Assembly (NCBI RefSeq): GCF_947501405.1
Contig: NZ_CANMVK010000001.1
Location: forward strand, 558,001-622,000
DNA length: 64,000 nucleotides
Direction: 5' to 3'
From: an uncultured Hoeflea sp.
GTDB taxonomy: Bacteria > Pseudomonadota > Alphaproteobacteria > Rhizobiales > Rhizobiaceae
A program made the translations under genes and the position numbers. Below are positions 45,382-55,813 of the stretch, piece after piece (the stretch's first letter is position 1; every line of letters begins with the position of its first letter). The notes under the pieces were generated by a model. The model saw nothing but the letters and a program-made list of their open reading frames with translations. It searched no databases and was not told the DNA's origin.

Positions 45382-46103
45382 CGCGCGCGTCCACCAAACA
45401 GGCTGATCTGATTGCCCGGGTGCAAGAGCGACTTGGCTACCGGTTTGCCAAGCCCGAGCGGCTGGAGCGGGCGTTGACGCATGCGAGCACCAGGGGGGTG
45501 ACGGGCGGCAATTACGAACGTCTCGAATTCCTCGGTGACCGGGTGCTCGGGCTGTGTGTGGCAGAACTGCTGTTTGATCATTTCGGCAAGGCCAGCGAAG
45601 GCGAGTTGTCGGTCAGGCTCAATCAGCTTGTCAGTGCCCAGGCCTGCAGCGAGGTTGCCGACGAACTGCAACTCCACGAGTTCATTCGCACCGGGGCGGA
45701 TGTGAAGATGCTCACCGGCAAGCGCATGGCCAATGTCCGCGCCGACGTGGTGGAATCGCTTATCGCGGCGATCTATCTCGATGGTGGCCTGGAGGCGGCA
45801 CGCGGATTTATCCACCGGCACTGGAAGGGCCGGGCGCTGGCCGAGGAAGCCGCACGGCGCGACGCCAAGACCGAATTGCAGGAATGGGCACATCAGCGGT
45901 TCGGCGTCACCCCGGTCTACCGGGTGACCGGCCGCGATGGACCCGATCATGATCCGGTGTTCACCGTGGTGGTGGAGATCGACGGCGCCAAGCCGGCGCA
46001 GGGCGAAAGCCGCTCGAAACGGGCGGCCGAACAGGATGCGGCAACCGCCATACTCGAACGCGAGGGCGTCTGGGAACGCCCGGCAGGACAAGCTGATGAC
46101 TGA
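45378..46103 (+). CDS. rnc: Ribonuclease III
   Basis: Double-strand-specific endoribonuclease for rRNA and mRNA processing; 241 residues. The signature ERLEFLGDRVLGLCVAELLF and the second acidic cluster DVVESLIAAIYLDGG are intact. The C-terminal dsRNA-binding domain (about 165-232) ends in SKRAAEQDAATAIL. ATGA overlap with lepB; its end overlaps era by eight bases. Confidence 0.96.
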   Translation: MTRASTKQADLIARVQERLGYRFAKPERLERALTHASTRGVTGGNYERLEFLGDRVLGLCVAELLFDHFGKASEGELSVRLNQLVSAQACSEVADELQLHEFIRTGADVKMLTGKRMANVRADVVESLIAAIYLDGGLEAARGFIHRHWKGRALAEEAARRDAKTELQEWAHQRFGVTPVYRVTGRDGPDHDPVFTVVVEIDGAKPAQGESRSKRAAEQDAATAILEREGVWERPAGQADD

Positions 46104-47034
46104 TGACGTTGAAACAGATGCCGCCGGCGACGCGGTCCAGGGGCCTACCCGTTCGGGGTTTGTGGCGCTGATTGGTGCGCCCAATGCCGGCAAATCCACG
46201 CTGGTCAACCAACTGGTCGGCGCCAAGGTGTCGATCGTGTCGCACAAGGTGCAAACCACACGGGCGATCGTTCGCGGTATCGCCATTCATGATCGCGCAC
46301 AGATCGTTTTCATCGATACGCCGGGCATCTTTTCGCCCAAGCGCCGGCTTGACCGGGCGATGGTGACCACCGCCTGGGGCGGGGCCAAGGATGCTGATCT
46401 GGTGGCCGTGCTGATTGATGCCGAACGCGGCATCAGGGGCGACGCCGAGGCGCTCCTGGAATCGCTCGGCGATGTCCGGCAGCGCAAGATCCTGGTGCTC
46501 AACAAGGTCGACCGGGTCAAGCGCGAAACGCTTCTGGCGCTGACCGCGCGGTGCCACGAAATGGTGGAGTTCGAAGAGACGTTCATGATCTCGGCGCTCA
46601 CCGGCTCGGGTTGCCCGGATCTGATGGACTATCTCGCAAAGGCCTTGCCGGAAGGACCGTGGTATTTTCCCGAGGATCAGATTTCGGATCTGCCGATGCG
46701 CCAGCTTGCAGCCGAGATCACCCGCGAGAAACTGTATCTGCGGCTGCATCAGGAACTGCCCTATGCCTCCCATGTCGAAACCGAGAGCTGGGAGGAAAAA
46801 CCCGATGGCTCGGTCAAGATCGGTCAAGTCATCTATGTCGAGCGCGACAGCCAGAAGAAGATCGTGCTTGGCAGCAAGGGCGAGACCATCAAGGCGATCG
46901 GTCAGGCATCCCGCAAGGAGATCGCCGGCATTCTCGAGCAGAAGGTGCATCTGTTCCTGTTCGTCAAGGTGCGCGGCAATTGGGGCGACGATCCGGAGCG
47001 TTACCGCGAGATCGGACTTGAATTTCCCCACTGA
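46096..47034 (+). CDS. era: GTPase Era
   Basis: Ribosome-assembly GTPase acting on the 16S rRNA 3' end; 312 residues. G1 is [10 protein letters not shown]2 around KVQTTR, G3 DTPG, and G4 NKVD; the C-terminal KH domain includes [23 protein letters not shown] 46096 lies inside the end of rnc, with AGGACA upstream. Confidence 0.96.
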   Translation: MTDDVETDAAGDAVQGPTRSGFVALIGAPNAGKSTLVNQLVGAKVSIVSHKVQTTRAIVRGIAIHDRAQIVFIDTPGIFSPKRRLDRAMVTTAWGGAKDADLVAVLIDAERGIRGDAEALLESLGDVRQRKILVLNKVDRVKRETLLALTARCHEMVEFEETFMISALTGSGCPDLMDYLAKALPEGPWYFPEDQISDLPMRQLAAEITREKLYLRLHQELPYASHVETESWEEKPDGSVKIGQVIYVERDSQKKIVLGSKGETIKAIGQASRKEIAGILEQKVHLFLFVKVRGNWGDDPERYREIGLEFPH

Positions 47035-47051
47035 GCGGGCAAAGTCAGCGC

Positions 47052-47822
47052 ATGGAATGGCGTGACGAGGGAATTATCCTGGGCCTGCGCAAGCACGGCG
47101 AGACCTCGGTCATCGCCGAGGTGATGACCCGCGCCCACGGCCGGCATATGGGCATCGTGCGCGGCGGCCGCTCGAAGCGGCTGCAACCGGTGCTGCAGCC
47201 CGGGAATTCGGTTGAACTGGTCTGGCGCGCCCGTCTTGACGAGCATCTGGGGCAGTATCAACTCGAGCTTCTCAATGCGAGGGCTGGCCGGTTGATGCAA
47301 AGCGCCATCGGGGTGCATGGAGTGCAGGCCATGGCGGCACTTTTAAGGCTGTTGCCGGAGCGCGATTCCCATCCCCGGCTTCATGACGCCTTTGCCGTCA
47401 TTCTCGACAGTCTCGACGAGCCGGGCGAAGCCGGTGCCCTTTATGTGCGGTTCGAGCTGGCGGTTCTGGAAGATCTTGGGTTCGGGCTCGACCTGAGCAC
47501 ATGTGCCGCCACCGGTGTGCGGTCGGATCTTGTGTATGTTTCGCCCAAATCCGGTCGCGCGGTGTGTGCCGCAGCCGGCCGGCCGTGGGCCGAGCGGATG
47601 CTGACGCTGCCTGCGTTTCTGGCCGAAGCATCTGTGGCCTGCACGGATGCCGAGATGCTGGATCAGGCCTTTCGCCTGACCGGATACTTTCTTGACCGGC
47701 ATGTGTTTGAGCCGCGTGGAATTGCGCCGCCGATCAGCCGTGAGAGTTTTTGTTCCGCCGCGCGCCGGGCGCTTGCCGACGCCGCGCCAGTCCCACCCGC
47801 CAAACAGGAACCTGTGCCATGA
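47052..47822 (+). CDS. recO: DNA repair protein RecO
   Basis: Loads RecA on SSB-coated gaps with RecF and RecR; 256 residues. The N-terminal OB fold ([31 protein letters not shown]) and the helical C-terminal domain are present. The zinc-binding cysteines of some homologues are only partly recognisable. 17 bases after era; ATGA overlap with the thioesterase gene. Confidence 0.95.
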   Translation: MEWRDEGIILGLRKHGETSVIAEVMTRAHGRHMGIVRGGRSKRLQPVLQPGNSVELVWRARLDEHLGQYQLELLNARAGRLMQSAIGVHGVQAMAALLRLLPERDSHPRLHDAFAVILDSLDEPGEAGALYVRFELAVLEDLGFGLDLSTCAATGVRSDLVYVSPKSGRAVCAAAGRPWAERMLTLPAFLAEASVACTDAEMLDQAFRLTGYFLDRHVFEPRGIAPPISRESFCSAARRALADAAPVPPAKQEPVP

Positions 47823-48337
47823 ATGACGCCGCCGATATGTCTGTAGCCCAGGCGCAAATGCAACGTGCCGGTGTGATCCCGCTTGAATTGGTGGCCAAGG
47901 AGAGCGGCTTGTCGGTGATGCAGGGCATTTTGGATGGTCGGCTGCCCGGCGCGACCATCGCCAGGGCCTTGAATTTCTGGCTCAGCAAGGTGGAAGAGGG
48001 CGTGATTGCCTTTACCGGCGCGCCCAATGAAGACCATCTCAATCCGCTCGGCACTGTGCATGGGGGCTGGGCGGCGACAGTGATGGATTCAGCGCTGGCT
48101 TGCGCGGTGATGACAACGCTGGCCCCGGGCGAAGGCTACACCACGGTGGAGTTCAAGCTCAATCTGACGCGGCCGATCCTGCCGGGCATGGGCGACCTGG
48201 TCTGCGAGGGCAAGGTGGTGCATCGCGGCAAGACCATCGCCACCTCGGAAGCCTATCTGCGCGACGCTGGCGGCAAGCTGCTGGCGCACGGCACCGAGAC
48301 CTGTGCGATCTTTCCCATCGCCAAGCTGATGCGCTGA
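47819..48337 (+). CDS. PaaI-type hotdog thioesterase
   Basis: Acyl-CoA thioesterase-like protein of 172 residues with a single hotdog domain. [20 protein letters not shown] contains the HGG motif of the PaaI group, with [14 protein letters not shown] later. The N-terminal 45 residues are an extension. The substrate may be an aryl- or acyl-CoA. It overlaps recO by four bases and ends the plus-strand block. Confidence 0.9.
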   Translation: MNDAADMSVAQAQMQRAGVIPLELVAKESGLSVMQGILDGRLPGATIARALNFWLSKVEEGVIAFTGAPNEDHLNPLGTVHGGWAATVMDSALACAVMTTLAPGEGYTTVEFKLNLTRPILPGMGDLVCEGKVVHRGKTIATSEAYLRDAGGKLLAHGTETCAIFPIAKLMR

Positions 48338-48383
48338 GTGTTCCAGGCCACAGGCTTCATTTGAATTGCGGTTGGCGCGGCGC

Positions 48384-48410
48384 AAAAAAGGCGCCCTCGC
48401 GAGCGCCCTT
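48384..48410 (-). terminator. Intrinsic terminator of the phoX gene
   Basis: On the minus strand GGGCGCTCGCGAGGGCGCC forms a GC-rich hairpin followed by TTTTTT, 23 bases past the phosphatase stop. It may also end the converging thioesterase transcript. Confidence 0.75.
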
Positions 48411-48432
48411 TGCATATGTCGAGTGTCAGCGG

Positions 48433-50445
48433 TCACCCCATGCCGATCTTGCCGCCGCCCTGCTTGGTGACAGTGACCACCGAGGGCCGCACCGGCATAT
48501 CCTGGCTGAAATCTGGCCAGCGGGTGGCGGGCTGTTCAAAGGTCGCCAGACCCTCGTCGCCGGGGTGCTGGACAGCGAGAAACACGGTTTCGCCCTTGGG
48601 GTCAAACAGCGGGCCGCACATTTCGGCGCCGACCGGTACGCGGAAGAACAGCTTCGACGTGGCGCGGGCTTCGCCTTCCGTGTCGACTGCCCAGAGCCCG
48701 TCGGCGCGACCGGTCTTTTTGGCGGAGTTGCCGTCGGTGGACACCCATAGACGGCCATCGGCGTCGATGGCGCAATTGTCAGGCATGCCGAACCAGCCGT
48801 CCTTGCTGGTCGCCGAGGAGAAGGTGGCGCCGACTTCCGCGACCGAGGGGTCGCCGCATTTGAGCAGGATTTCCCAGGTCGATTTGGTGGAAGTGAAATC
48901 GCCATCGGTTTCGTTGATCTCGATGATGTGGCCGAAGGCATTGTTGGCGCGCGGATTGGCGGCGTTTTCGTCACCCTCCTTGCGCCGCGTGTTGTTTGTG
49001 AGCATGCAGTAGACCTTGCCGGTCATGGCATTTGGCTGCACGTCCTCGGGACGGTCCATCTTGGTAGCGCCCAGGAGATCGCCGGCGCGACGGGCCTCGA
49101 TCACCACATCGGCCTGGCTCGCGAAGCCGTTTTCGCCGGTAAGCGGCCCCTCGCCATGGGTGAGCGGTAACCAATCCAACGTGCCATCCTCGTTGAAACG
49201 GGCGACATAGAGCGTGCCGTCATCAAGAAGGTCCATGTTTGCTGCTCGGTCGTCGGGATTGTAGCTGGCGGCGGTCACGAATTTGTAGACATAGTCGAAA
49301 CGCTCGTCGTCGCCGCAGTAAAACACAACCCGGCCGTCCTTGTTGACCACGCTTTCCGCACCTTCGTGCTTGGTGCGCCCGAGCGCTGTGCGCTTTCTGG
49401 GCACCGAGTTGGGATCCATCGGGTCGACCTCGACCACCCAGCCGAAGCGGTTGGGCTCATTCGGCGTCCTGGAGATGTCGAAGCGATCGTGATGGGCGCC
49501 CCAATTGTACCAGCCGCGCGGCACGCCGTAGCGCTGGTAATTGGCGACTTCAGCGTGGCCCTCGGGCAGCTCGCCGATGAAATAGCCGTGGAAATTCTCC
49601 TCCGCCATCAGCCAGGTGCCCCAGGGTGTAACGCCGCCGGCGCAATTGTTGAGCGTTCCGAACACCCTGGTGCCGCTGGGGTCGGCCGTAGTCCTGAGCC
49701 GGTCATGGCCGGCGGCAGGGCCGCTGATCATCATCTCGGTGCCCAGATGCAGACGCCGGTTCATTCCGCCGTCAAGCACCGGCGTCCATTTGCCGTCCTG
49801 CTTGCGGATTTCGATAACCGTGCCGCCATGGGCCGCCATTTCGATGTCGACGATATCCCTGGTGAATTCGCCGGTTTTGACCTTGGTGACTTCGGTGGCG
49901 ACGCCGTCCTTTTCCACTGTTTCGGTCACCACGGCAGCAAAGCCCGGGAACATCAGCTCGGCGTTGGTGTATTCGTGATTGACCAGTAGAAGGCCGTGGT
50001 CGCCCACATCGTCAAGCGGCACGAAGCCGATGTAATCATTGTTGTAGCCGAACTGCCGCATCTGGCTTTCGGGCGTCTGGTTCATCGGATCGAAATCGGG
50101 CGAATCGGCGAACACCTTGTCGCCCCAGCGCAGCAGCACATCGGCGTCATAGCCTTCGGCAACATGGTGGGTCTCATCCACACCGGCCTCAACCTCATCG
50201 AAGCTAAAGGCGCTCATGCCTTCGGCGCGGGCTTCATCGGCGATCATCAGGGCCAGCGGGCTGACCGTCGAGCCGATTGCGGCCACCGCCAGTGAACCGC
50301 CGAGAAATCCGCGGCGCGAAAACCGGCGATTGATGATGTCGCCCATGGTCGGGTTGTCTGACGGGTTGCTGCCGACATCTTCCTCGGCTTCGCGGATTTC
50401 GGTCAGGTTGACCGGATTTCGGTCCGGTGCGGACATCTCGTTCAT
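48433..50445 (-). CDS. PhoX-family alkaline phosphatase (DUF839)
   Basis: Secreted phosphatase of 670 residues. A twin-arginine signal (NRRFSRRGFLGGSLAVAAIG, about 38-57) sends the folded enzyme, likely with Ca/Fe, to the periplasm. The body shows DUF839 segments NNDYIGFVPL, LLVNHEYTNAELMFPG, LNNCAGGVTPWGTWLMAEEN, VVFYCGDDERFDYVYKF and DNCAIDADGRLWVSTDGN. GGAG six bases before ATG 50445 sets the start; ATG 50457 lies upstream of that site. A PhoB box precedes it, so it should be induced by phosphate starvation and release phosphate from organic esters. Confidence 0.93.
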   Translation of the reverse strand: MNEMSAPDRNPVNLTEIREAEEDVGSNPSDNPTMGDIINRRFSRRGFLGGSLAVAAIGSTVSPLALMIADEARAEGMSAFSFDEVEAGVDETHHVAEGYDADVLLRWGDKVFADSPDFDPMNQTPESQMRQFGYNNDYIGFVPLDDVGDHGLLLVNHEYTNAELMFPGFAAVVTETVEKDGVATEVTKVKTGEFTRDIVDIEMAAHGGTVIEIRKQDGKWTPVLDGGMNRRLHLGTEMMISGPAAGHDRLRTTADPSGTRVFGTLNNCAGGVTPWGTWLMAEENFHGYFIGELPEGHAEVANYQRYGVPRGWYNWGAHHDRFDISRTPNEPNRFGWVVEVDPMDPNSVPRKRTALGRTKHEGAESVVNKDGRVVFYCGDDERFDYVYKFVTAASYNPDDRAANMDLLDDGTLYVARFNEDGTLDWLPLTHGEGPLTGENGFASQADVVIEARRAGDLLGATKMDRPEDVQPNAMTGKVYCMLTNNTRRKEGDENAANPRANNAFGHIIEINETDGDFTSTKSTWEILLKCGDPSVAEVGATFSSATSKDGWFGMPDNCAIDADGRLWVSTDGNSAKKTGRADGLWAVDTEGEARATSKLFFRVPVGAEMCGPLFDPKGETVFLAVQHPGDEGLATFEQPATRWPDFSQDMPVRPSVVTVTKQGGGKIGMG

Positions 50446-50499
50446 GGCTGTCTCCATCGTGTTGAGCGAACCCCGATGGCTGCAAGTTCACCAGAATGC

Positions 50500-50517
50500 A
50501 TAACAGGCTGATGACAG
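50500..50517 (-). promoter_or_regulatory. PhoB box upstream of phoX
   Basis: The minus strand reads CTGTCATCAGCCTGTTAT: two 7-base direct repeats, CTGTCAT and CTGTTAT, four bases apart. This matches the alphaproteobacterial Pho box with one change. It lies 55 bases before the phosphatase ATG and 20 bases after the MFS gene stop. Confidence 0.85.
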
Positions 50518-50536
50518 ACAGCGGAAATGGGGCAGC

Positions 50537-51772
50537 TTATTCCGCGGGCGCCAAAACCGGCCGTTCGACCGCCTGTTCCTTGATCGGCCAGTGAACGATG
50601 GCTGCGAACAGGCCCAGCACCACGCCCAGCCACCAGACCGGATCGTAGGAGCCGAAGATATCGTAAAGATAACCGCCCAGCCAGACGCCGAGAAACGAGC
50701 CGACCTGGTGGGAGAAGAACACCACGCCGCCAAGCAATCCCAAATGGCGTGTCCCGAACATGATCGCCACCAGCGCATTGGTGGGCGGCACGGTGGACAG
50801 CCACAACAGGCCCATGACGATGGCGAAGATCACCACCGAGCTGGGGGTTTGCGGAAGCAGCAAAAACGCCGTGACCGCGATTGAGCGGCCAATGTAGATC
50901 AGCACCAGAAACATGGGCTTGGAATGGCGCTGGCCGATCACCCCGGACGCAAGCGAGCCGATGATATTGAAAAACCCGATCAGCGCCAGTGACAGCACCG
51001 CGTAACTGTCGGCAATCGAGATATCGCGCAAATAGGCGGGGAAATGCGCGGTGATGAAGGCCACCTGAAAGCCGCAGACGAAAAAGCCGGAGATCAACAG
51101 CAGGTAGCTTTGATGGCCGAAGGCTTCGCGCAGCGCCTGACCAATCGATTGATCGATATCGGTCTGTTTCTGGGTTCCCGAGGACGAGTTGCCGCGCAAT
51201 GGAATGGCGAGCACCGGGATTATGAGCATCAGGATGCCGAGCCAGACCAGCGCATCGGACCAGCCAAGCGCATCGATCAGGCCCTGGCTCAGGGGTGCGA
51301 ACACGAACATGCCTGCGGATCCGGCCGCGGTGCCGAAGCCAAATGCCAGCGAGCGCTGTTCGGGCGCCACATTGCGGGCGAACGCCGCCAGCACGATGCC
51401 GAAGGACGCCGATGCGATGCCAAGCCCCACCAGCACGCCGCCGCCGATATACAGCCAGGTGGGGCTGTCGGCATAGGCCATCATCACCAATCCGCCCGAA
51501 TAGATCAGCGAGGACAGCGCCAGCACCCGCCAGGTGCCGAATTTGTCGGCGATCGCGCCAAAGAACGGTTGGCCAATGCCCCAGAACAGGTTCTGGATCG
51601 CCATGGCGAGCCCGAATGTGGTGCGGTCCCAACCGGTGTCGGCCAGCATCGGCAATTGAAAGAACCCCATGGCCGAGCGCGGCCCGAAAGACAGAAGCGC
51701 AATCAGACACCCGGCGGTGATGATCAGCCATGGCAGGGGCGGGCTGGCGGCTGCGGTTCGGGTATCGGACAT
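50537..51772 (-). CDS. MFS transporter (OFA/monocarboxylate-like)
   Basis: Twelve-helix transporter of 411 residues. The motif-A-like loop after helix 2 is GAIADKFGTWRVLALS, with a long central loop around 200-215. The sequence style (GPRSAMGFFQLPMLADTGW; LGGVVFFSHQVGSFLGVWLGG) is that of the oxalate/formate or monocarboxylate antiporter group. The substrate is unknown. It stands alone: the downstream phoX gene has its own Pho box, and the upstream gene is divergent. Confidence 0.9.
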   Translation of the reverse strand: MSDTRTAAASPPLPWLIITAGCLIALLSFGPRSAMGFFQLPMLADTGWDRTTFGLAMAIQNLFWGIGQPFFGAIADKFGTWRVLALSSLIYSGGLVMMAYADSPTWLYIGGGVLVGLGIASASFGIVLAAFARNVAPEQRSLAFGFGTAAGSAGMFVFAPLSQGLIDALGWSDALVWLGILMLIIPVLAIPLRGNSSSGTQKQTDIDQSIGQALREAFGHQSYLLLISGFFVCGFQVAFITAHFPAYLRDISIADSYAVLSLALIGFFNIIGSLASGVIGQRHSKPMFLVLIYIGRSIAVTAFLLLPQTPSSVVIFAIVMGLLWLSTVPPTNALVAIMFGTRHLGLLGGVVFFSHQVGSFLGVWLGGYLYDIFGSYDPVWWLGVVLGLFAAIVHWPIKEQAVERPVLAPAE

Positions 51773-51965
51773 GATGAGCTCCTGAAGTGTTCCGCGACTT
51801 TAGGCATTCCGGCGCATGCGACAAGTGCGTTTGCGTGAACGTAATGATCATCGAAATTGATGGTTGCTCATGGCTCTCACCCCAGGGGCCAGCCGCCAGG
51901 TTTGTTGACAGACGCCGTCAAGGCGGGGATGTTCGGACTTGTCCAGTTGACGGGGAGGGATAGCG

Positions 51966-52616
51966 ATGATCCGCAAGGCATTGTGGGTGCTGGGGATAAT
52001 CGGCCTGGCGGTGGCAATGGCAGCCGGCGCGCAAGCCCAGCAGCTCGACCCGGATAATCCTGCTTACGATCCCGACCAGCAATTCGTCATTACCCCCTTT
52101 GGTGCAATTCTTGGCGACCCGGCGCAATTGACCGACATGGCCACCGGCCGGACCGGCTTCACCCACGCCTCGACAGTCGCCGACAAGGATCGCGGCCTTC
52201 TGGTGATGGCGTCGCTGATCATTCCCGCCCAGGACGGCGCCGAGGGCGGCGGACATGCGATGATGCTTACCGTGGACCGGGCGCGAGACTTTATCGCGTT
52301 TTTGCGCAAAGGGCCGGAGTGGGCGAAGGTGGCGGCCGACAACAAGGTCGGGCTGTTTTCCAAGCCGATCGGCGATGTGATTGGCACTGAAGGCGAGCCC
52401 GAACATCTTTCGATTGTGTTCGTCTCGGATGAGCAGAGCCGTGGTGCGATCCGGATAGAACATGTGCTGGGCGGGGTGACCAAGGCCTACCGGTTTGGCG
52501 TCAATGCAGCGTTGAAATACGCAGCACAGACCGAGCACGCGCTGGAGACCGCACTGGCGCAAAATCCGGAGGCGGCGCCGGCGGAAGACGCGGAAAAGAG
52601 TAAATTGTTCGAGTGA
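51966..52616 (+). CDS. Secreted protein of unknown function
   Basis: Protein of 216 residues with a clear Sec signal peptide (cleavage near AGAQA-QQL, residue 25) and no other recognisable domain. The mature part has a mixed alpha/beta pattern and ends in an Ala/Glu-rich tail. GGGGAGGGA six bases before ATG 51966 is a strong ribosome site. It lies upstream of nadA on the same strand but separated by 150 bases and the nadA operator, so it is probably a separate unit. Confidence 0.75.
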   Translation: MIRKALWVLGIIGLAVAMAAGAQAQQLDPDNPAYDPDQQFVITPFGAILGDPAQLTDMATGRTGFTHASTVADKDRGLLVMASLIIPAQDGAEGGGHAMMLTVDRARDFIAFLRKGPEWAKVAADNKVGLFSKPIGDVIGTEGEPEHLSIVFVSDEQSRGAIRIEHVLGGVTKAYRFGVNAALKYAAQTEHALETALAQNPEAAPAEDAEKSKLFE

Positions 52617-52723
52617 ATGGCGGCTTTGGCGCTTCCCGGGACCGTTCAATTCCGCGGCTTGCATTCGGCCCGTCAACATCCTATGTGAAGGGTTCACCGG
52701 CATTGCCGGTTTCTTTTGGACGC

Positions 52724-52748
52724 ATTTATGCTCACAATGAGCATAAAT
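52724..52748. promoter_or_regulatory. NadQ-type operator before nadA
   Basis: Arms ATTTATGCTCA and TGAGCATAAAT form a perfect 11-base inverted repeat around CAA, ending 21 bases before the nadA ATG. The TGCTCA/TGAGCA core is, to my knowledge, the predicted NadQ motif of alphaproteobacterial nad operons, and a nadQ-like gene lies at 59734-60744. The site overlaps the expected promoter, so binding would repress. Confidence 0.85.
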
Positions 52749-52769
52749 GAATTGACGGGAGGGTTTGCG

Positions 52770-53849
52770 ATGATCCGGTTGGAAACTGAGGCCACATCGA
52801 AAACCGCCGCCGCAGTGCAAAGTGCTGCAGACCTGTTCGGCGTGCTGGAGCGGCCTGAACTGAAATATACGCCCGCCGTTGCGCGCGAGACCGCGCATCT
52901 TTACGACCGCGTGCGCGATCACATTCCGGAGATCGAATGGCCGGTTTATGCGCCCTATGTGCACGCCATCAACCGGATCAAGAAAGAGCGCGGCGCCGCG
53001 ATCCTGGCGCACAACTACCAGACGCCCGAGATCTTCCATTGCGTGGCCGATATCGTCGGCGATTCGCTGCAATTGGCGCGGGAAGCGACGCTGGTGGATG
53101 AGGAGATCATCATCCAGTGCGGCGTGCATTTCATGGCCGAGACCTCGAAGCTGCTCAACCCTGAAAAGACGGTGCTGATCCCGGATCTGAAAGCGGGCTG
53201 CTCGCTGTCGGAATCGATCACCGGCGCGGATGTGCGGCTCTTGAAGGAGCGTTATCCCGGCGTGCCGGTGGTCACCTATGTCAACACGTCGGCGGATGTG
53301 AAGGCCGAGACCGACATCTGCTGCACGTCGTCGAATGCGGTGGCGATTGTCGAGAGTTTTGAGTCCGATACGGTGCTGTGCATTCCCGACGAGTATCTGG
53401 CGATGAATGTGGCCAAGCAGACGTCGAAAAAGATCCTGACCTGGAAGGGCCATTGCGAGGTGCATGAGCGCTTCACGGCCGAGGAATTGCTGGCCTACAA
53501 GGAAGCCGATCCGTCGATCGAGATTATCGGCCATCCGGAGTGCCATCCCGATGTGATCGCGGTGTGCGACTATTCCGGTTCGACGGCGGGGATGATCAAC
53601 TACGTCAAAGACACCCGTCCGCCCAAAGTGCTCCTGGTGACGGAATGCTCGATGGCGTCGAACATCCAGAGCGAAGTCGAGGGTGTCGAGTTCATCAAAC
53701 CGTGCAATCTGTGCCCGCACATGAAACGCATCACATTGCCCAAGATCCTCGACAGCCTGCTGATGATGTCCGAGGAAGTGCTGGTCGATCCGGCGATCGC
53801 CGGGCGCGCGCGCCAGGCGGTCGAGCGTATGGTCAACCTCAAGCAGTAA
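52770..53849 (+). CDS. nadA: Quinolinate synthase A
   Basis: Iron-sulfur enzyme condensing iminoaspartate with dihydroxyacetone phosphate to quinolinate, in de novo NAD synthesis; 359 residues. [13 protein letters not shown] begins the core. The [4Fe-4S] ligands are expected in [23 protein letters not shown] and [18 protein letters not shown] six bases before ATG 52770 sets the start. First gene of nadA-DUF6614-nadB-nadC. Confidence 0.97.
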   Translation: MIRLETEATSKTAAAVQSAADLFGVLERPELKYTPAVARETAHLYDRVRDHIPEIEWPVYAPYVHAINRIKKERGAAILAHNYQTPEIFHCVADIVGDSLQLAREATLVDEEIIIQCGVHFMAETSKLLNPEKTVLIPDLKAGCSLSESITGADVRLLKERYPGVPVVTYVNTSADVKAETDICCTSSNAVAIVESFESDTVLCIPDEYLAMNVAKQTSKKILTWKGHCEVHERFTAEELLAYKEADPSIEIIGHPECHPDVIAVCDYSGSTAGMINYVKDTRPPKVLLVTECSMASNIQSEVEGVEFIKPCNLCPHMKRITLPKILDSLLMMSEEVLVDPAIAGRARQAVERMVNLKQ

Positions 53850-53859
53850 GGCCTTCGCG

Positions 53860-54210
53860 ATGAACATCTATCACGCCTTCGTTTCGCTCAAGCCGGGCAT
53901 GTCGGACATGGATTTCGCGCGAGCGATCGGCGTCTATATGGAGCATCTCAAGGCCGATGGCCGGCTTGCCGGCTGGCGGCTGATGCGGCGCAAGCTGGGT
54001 CTCGGTCCGGCGCATATGGGCGAGTTCCACATCATGATGGAGTTCGAGGATCTGGCGCAGATCGATCTGGCGTTCCAGCATGTGGCGACGCGGACCGGCG
54101 AGGTCGAGAAACTGCACCATTGCGCCAACCACATGGTCGAGACCGCGACATTCGCGCTTTATCGCGATTTTCCCGATCCGGTCCGCGAGACCGGCGGAGA
54201 GCTGTTTTGA
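53860..54210 (+). CDS. DUF6614-type small protein within the nad operon
   Basis: Protein of 116 residues, ten bases after nadA and 13 before nadB. It looks like a single ferredoxin-like dimeric alpha/beta barrel ([20 protein letters not shown] at the start; [19 protein letters not shown] later; [19 protein letters not shown] at the end). There is no catalytic motif known to me, no signal peptide and no membrane segment. I recognise it as a DUF6614-like conserved protein. The tight placement predicts a role linked to quinolinate or iminoaspartate formation, for example a NadA/NadB accessory, but this is inference. Confidence 0.82.
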   Translation: MNIYHAFVSLKPGMSDMDFARAIGVYMEHLKADGRLAGWRLMRRKLGLGPAHMGEFHIMMEFEDLAQIDLAFQHVATRTGEVEKLHHCANHMVETATFALYRDFPDPVRETGGELF

Positions 54211-54223
54211 GCGGCCTGGCTCC

Positions 54224-55810
54224 ATGAGCACAGCGCTTGCTCCAATCCGCAAGCCTTCGACCCCCGAGTCGGTCGTCATCATCGGCGGCGGGCTGGCGGG
54301 GCTGTTCTGCGCGTTGAAACTGGCGCCCAAGGCGGTCACCGTTCTGGCCGCCGCGCCGATCGGCCGCGGGGCCTCCTCGGCCTGGGCGCAAGCCGGAATT
54401 GCCGCTGCCGTCGGCCCGGGGGACACGGTGGACAGCCATGTTTCGGATACGATCGTCGCGGGCGACGGTATCGTCGATGAGCAGGTCATCAACATGATGG
54501 CGTCCGAGGCATCGGACCGGATCCACGATCTTCTGGAATTCGGCGTGCCATTCGACCGCGATCTTGAAGGCAAGCTGGCAGTCAGCCGGGAAGCTGCGCA
54601 TTCGCAAAGCCGGATCGTGCGGGTGAAGGGCGACATGGCGGGGCGGGCGATCATGGAGGCGCTGGTCTCCGCGGTTCGCCAGACACCGTCGATCCGGGTG
54701 CTGGAAGGCTATGTGGTCGAGGATCTGATCGTCGAGCACGGACAGGTCACCGGCGTGGTGGCGCGCGAAGAGGCTGGCGGCGGCGAGGCGCTCAAGCGGG
54801 TCGAAGGGTCTCATGTGGTGATGGCCACCGGAGGCGTCGGTCATCTCTATCAGGTGACCACAAATCCGACCGAAGCCCGCGGCGGCGGCATCGGCATGGC
54901 GGCGCGCGCCGGTGCCCGGCTGGCCGACATGGAGTTCGTGCAGTTTCACCCGACCGCGATCAATGTCGGCAAGGATCCGGCGCCGCTGGCGACCGAAGCG
55001 CTGCGCGGCCATGGTGCAACGCTTCACAACGGGGCGGGCGAGCGTTTCATGCTGGGCTTGCACAAGGATGCGGAACTGGCGCCGCGCGATGTGGTGGCGC
55101 GGGGCATCTTCGCTGAAGTTGCGGCAGGCCGCGGCGCCTTTCTCGATTGTCGCACGGCGGTGCATGATTTCGCAGCCGAATTTCCCACCGTATTCGGCTA
55201 CTGCCAGGCAGCGGGCATCGATCCGGTCACCGAGATGATCCCGGTTATCCCGGCGGCGCATTACTTCATGGGCGGGGTCTGGACCGATCTTGACGGCCGG
55301 TCGTCCTTGCCCGGGTTCTGGGCCTGCGGCGAATGCACGTCGACCGGGGCGCATGGCGCCAATCGGCTTGCCTCCAACTCGCTGCTTGAGGCGGTGGTGT
55401 TCGCCGCGCGTATCGCCGATGCGCTGAAGACTGAACTCGGTTCCGATGCACCGGCGGGCTGGCAGGACGGGTCAGAGGCGAGCAGTGAGTATCTGACGGA
55501 AAATGACCATCCAAACATGGCCAGGCTGCGCGAGACGATGAGCGCGCATCTGGGAGTGATGCGCGATGGCGAGGGCATGCGCGCAGCCCTTGGCGAAATC
55601 CTGGAGCTTGCGCGTGACAGCCATTCAGTGCGGTTTGACAACGTCATCACCACGGCCAAACTGATCGCGGTGTCGGCGCTCAACCGGCTTGAGAGCCGCG
55701 GCGGGCATTTTCGCACCGATTACCCGGATGAGGATCCGGACTGGAAGCGGCGCACGCTGATCACGCTCGATCAGGCAGATGCCATCATTCCCGAATTGCT
55801 GGAGAGCTGA
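54224..55810 (+). CDS. nadB: L-aspartate oxidase
   Basis: Flavoprotein oxidising L-aspartate to iminoaspartate for NadA; 528 residues. The FAD motif is [17 protein letters not shown]; fumarate-reductase-like segments are [62 protein letters not shown] and [19 protein letters not shown]. The start is ATG 54224; longer frames upstream overlap the DUF6614 gene. Confidence 0.96.
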   Translation: MSTALAPIRKPSTPESVVIIGGGLAGLFCALKLAPKAVTVLAAAPIGRGASSAWAQAGIAAAVGPGDTVDSHVSDTIVAGDGIVDEQVINMMASEASDRIHDLLEFGVPFDRDLEGKLAVSREAAHSQSRIVRVKGDMAGRAIMEALVSAVRQTPSIRVLEGYVVEDLIVEHGQVTGVVAREEAGGGEALKRVEGSHVVMATGGVGHLYQVTTNPTEARGGGIGMAARAGARLADMEFVQFHPTAINVGKDPAPLATEALRGHGATLHNGAGERFMLGLHKDAELAPRDVVARGIFAEVAAGRGAFLDCRTAVHDFAAEFPTVFGYCQAAGIDPVTEMIPVIPAAHYFMGGVWTDLDGRSSLPGFWACGECTSTGAHGANRLASNSLLEAVVFAARIADALKTELGSDAPAGWQDGSEASSEYLTENDHPNMARLRETMSAHLGVMRDGEGMRAALGEILELARDSHSVRFDNVITTAKLIAVSALNRLESRGGHFRTDYPDEDPDWKRRTLITLDQADAIIPELLES

Positions 55811-55813
55811 GCC

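Noticed and set aside
51918-53867. Open frame of 649 codons on the minus strand across nadA
   Set aside because: It runs antisense to nadA and the secreted-protein gene, both with strong ribosome sites and family matches. High-GC genes often leave the opposite strand open, and its translation shows no motif.
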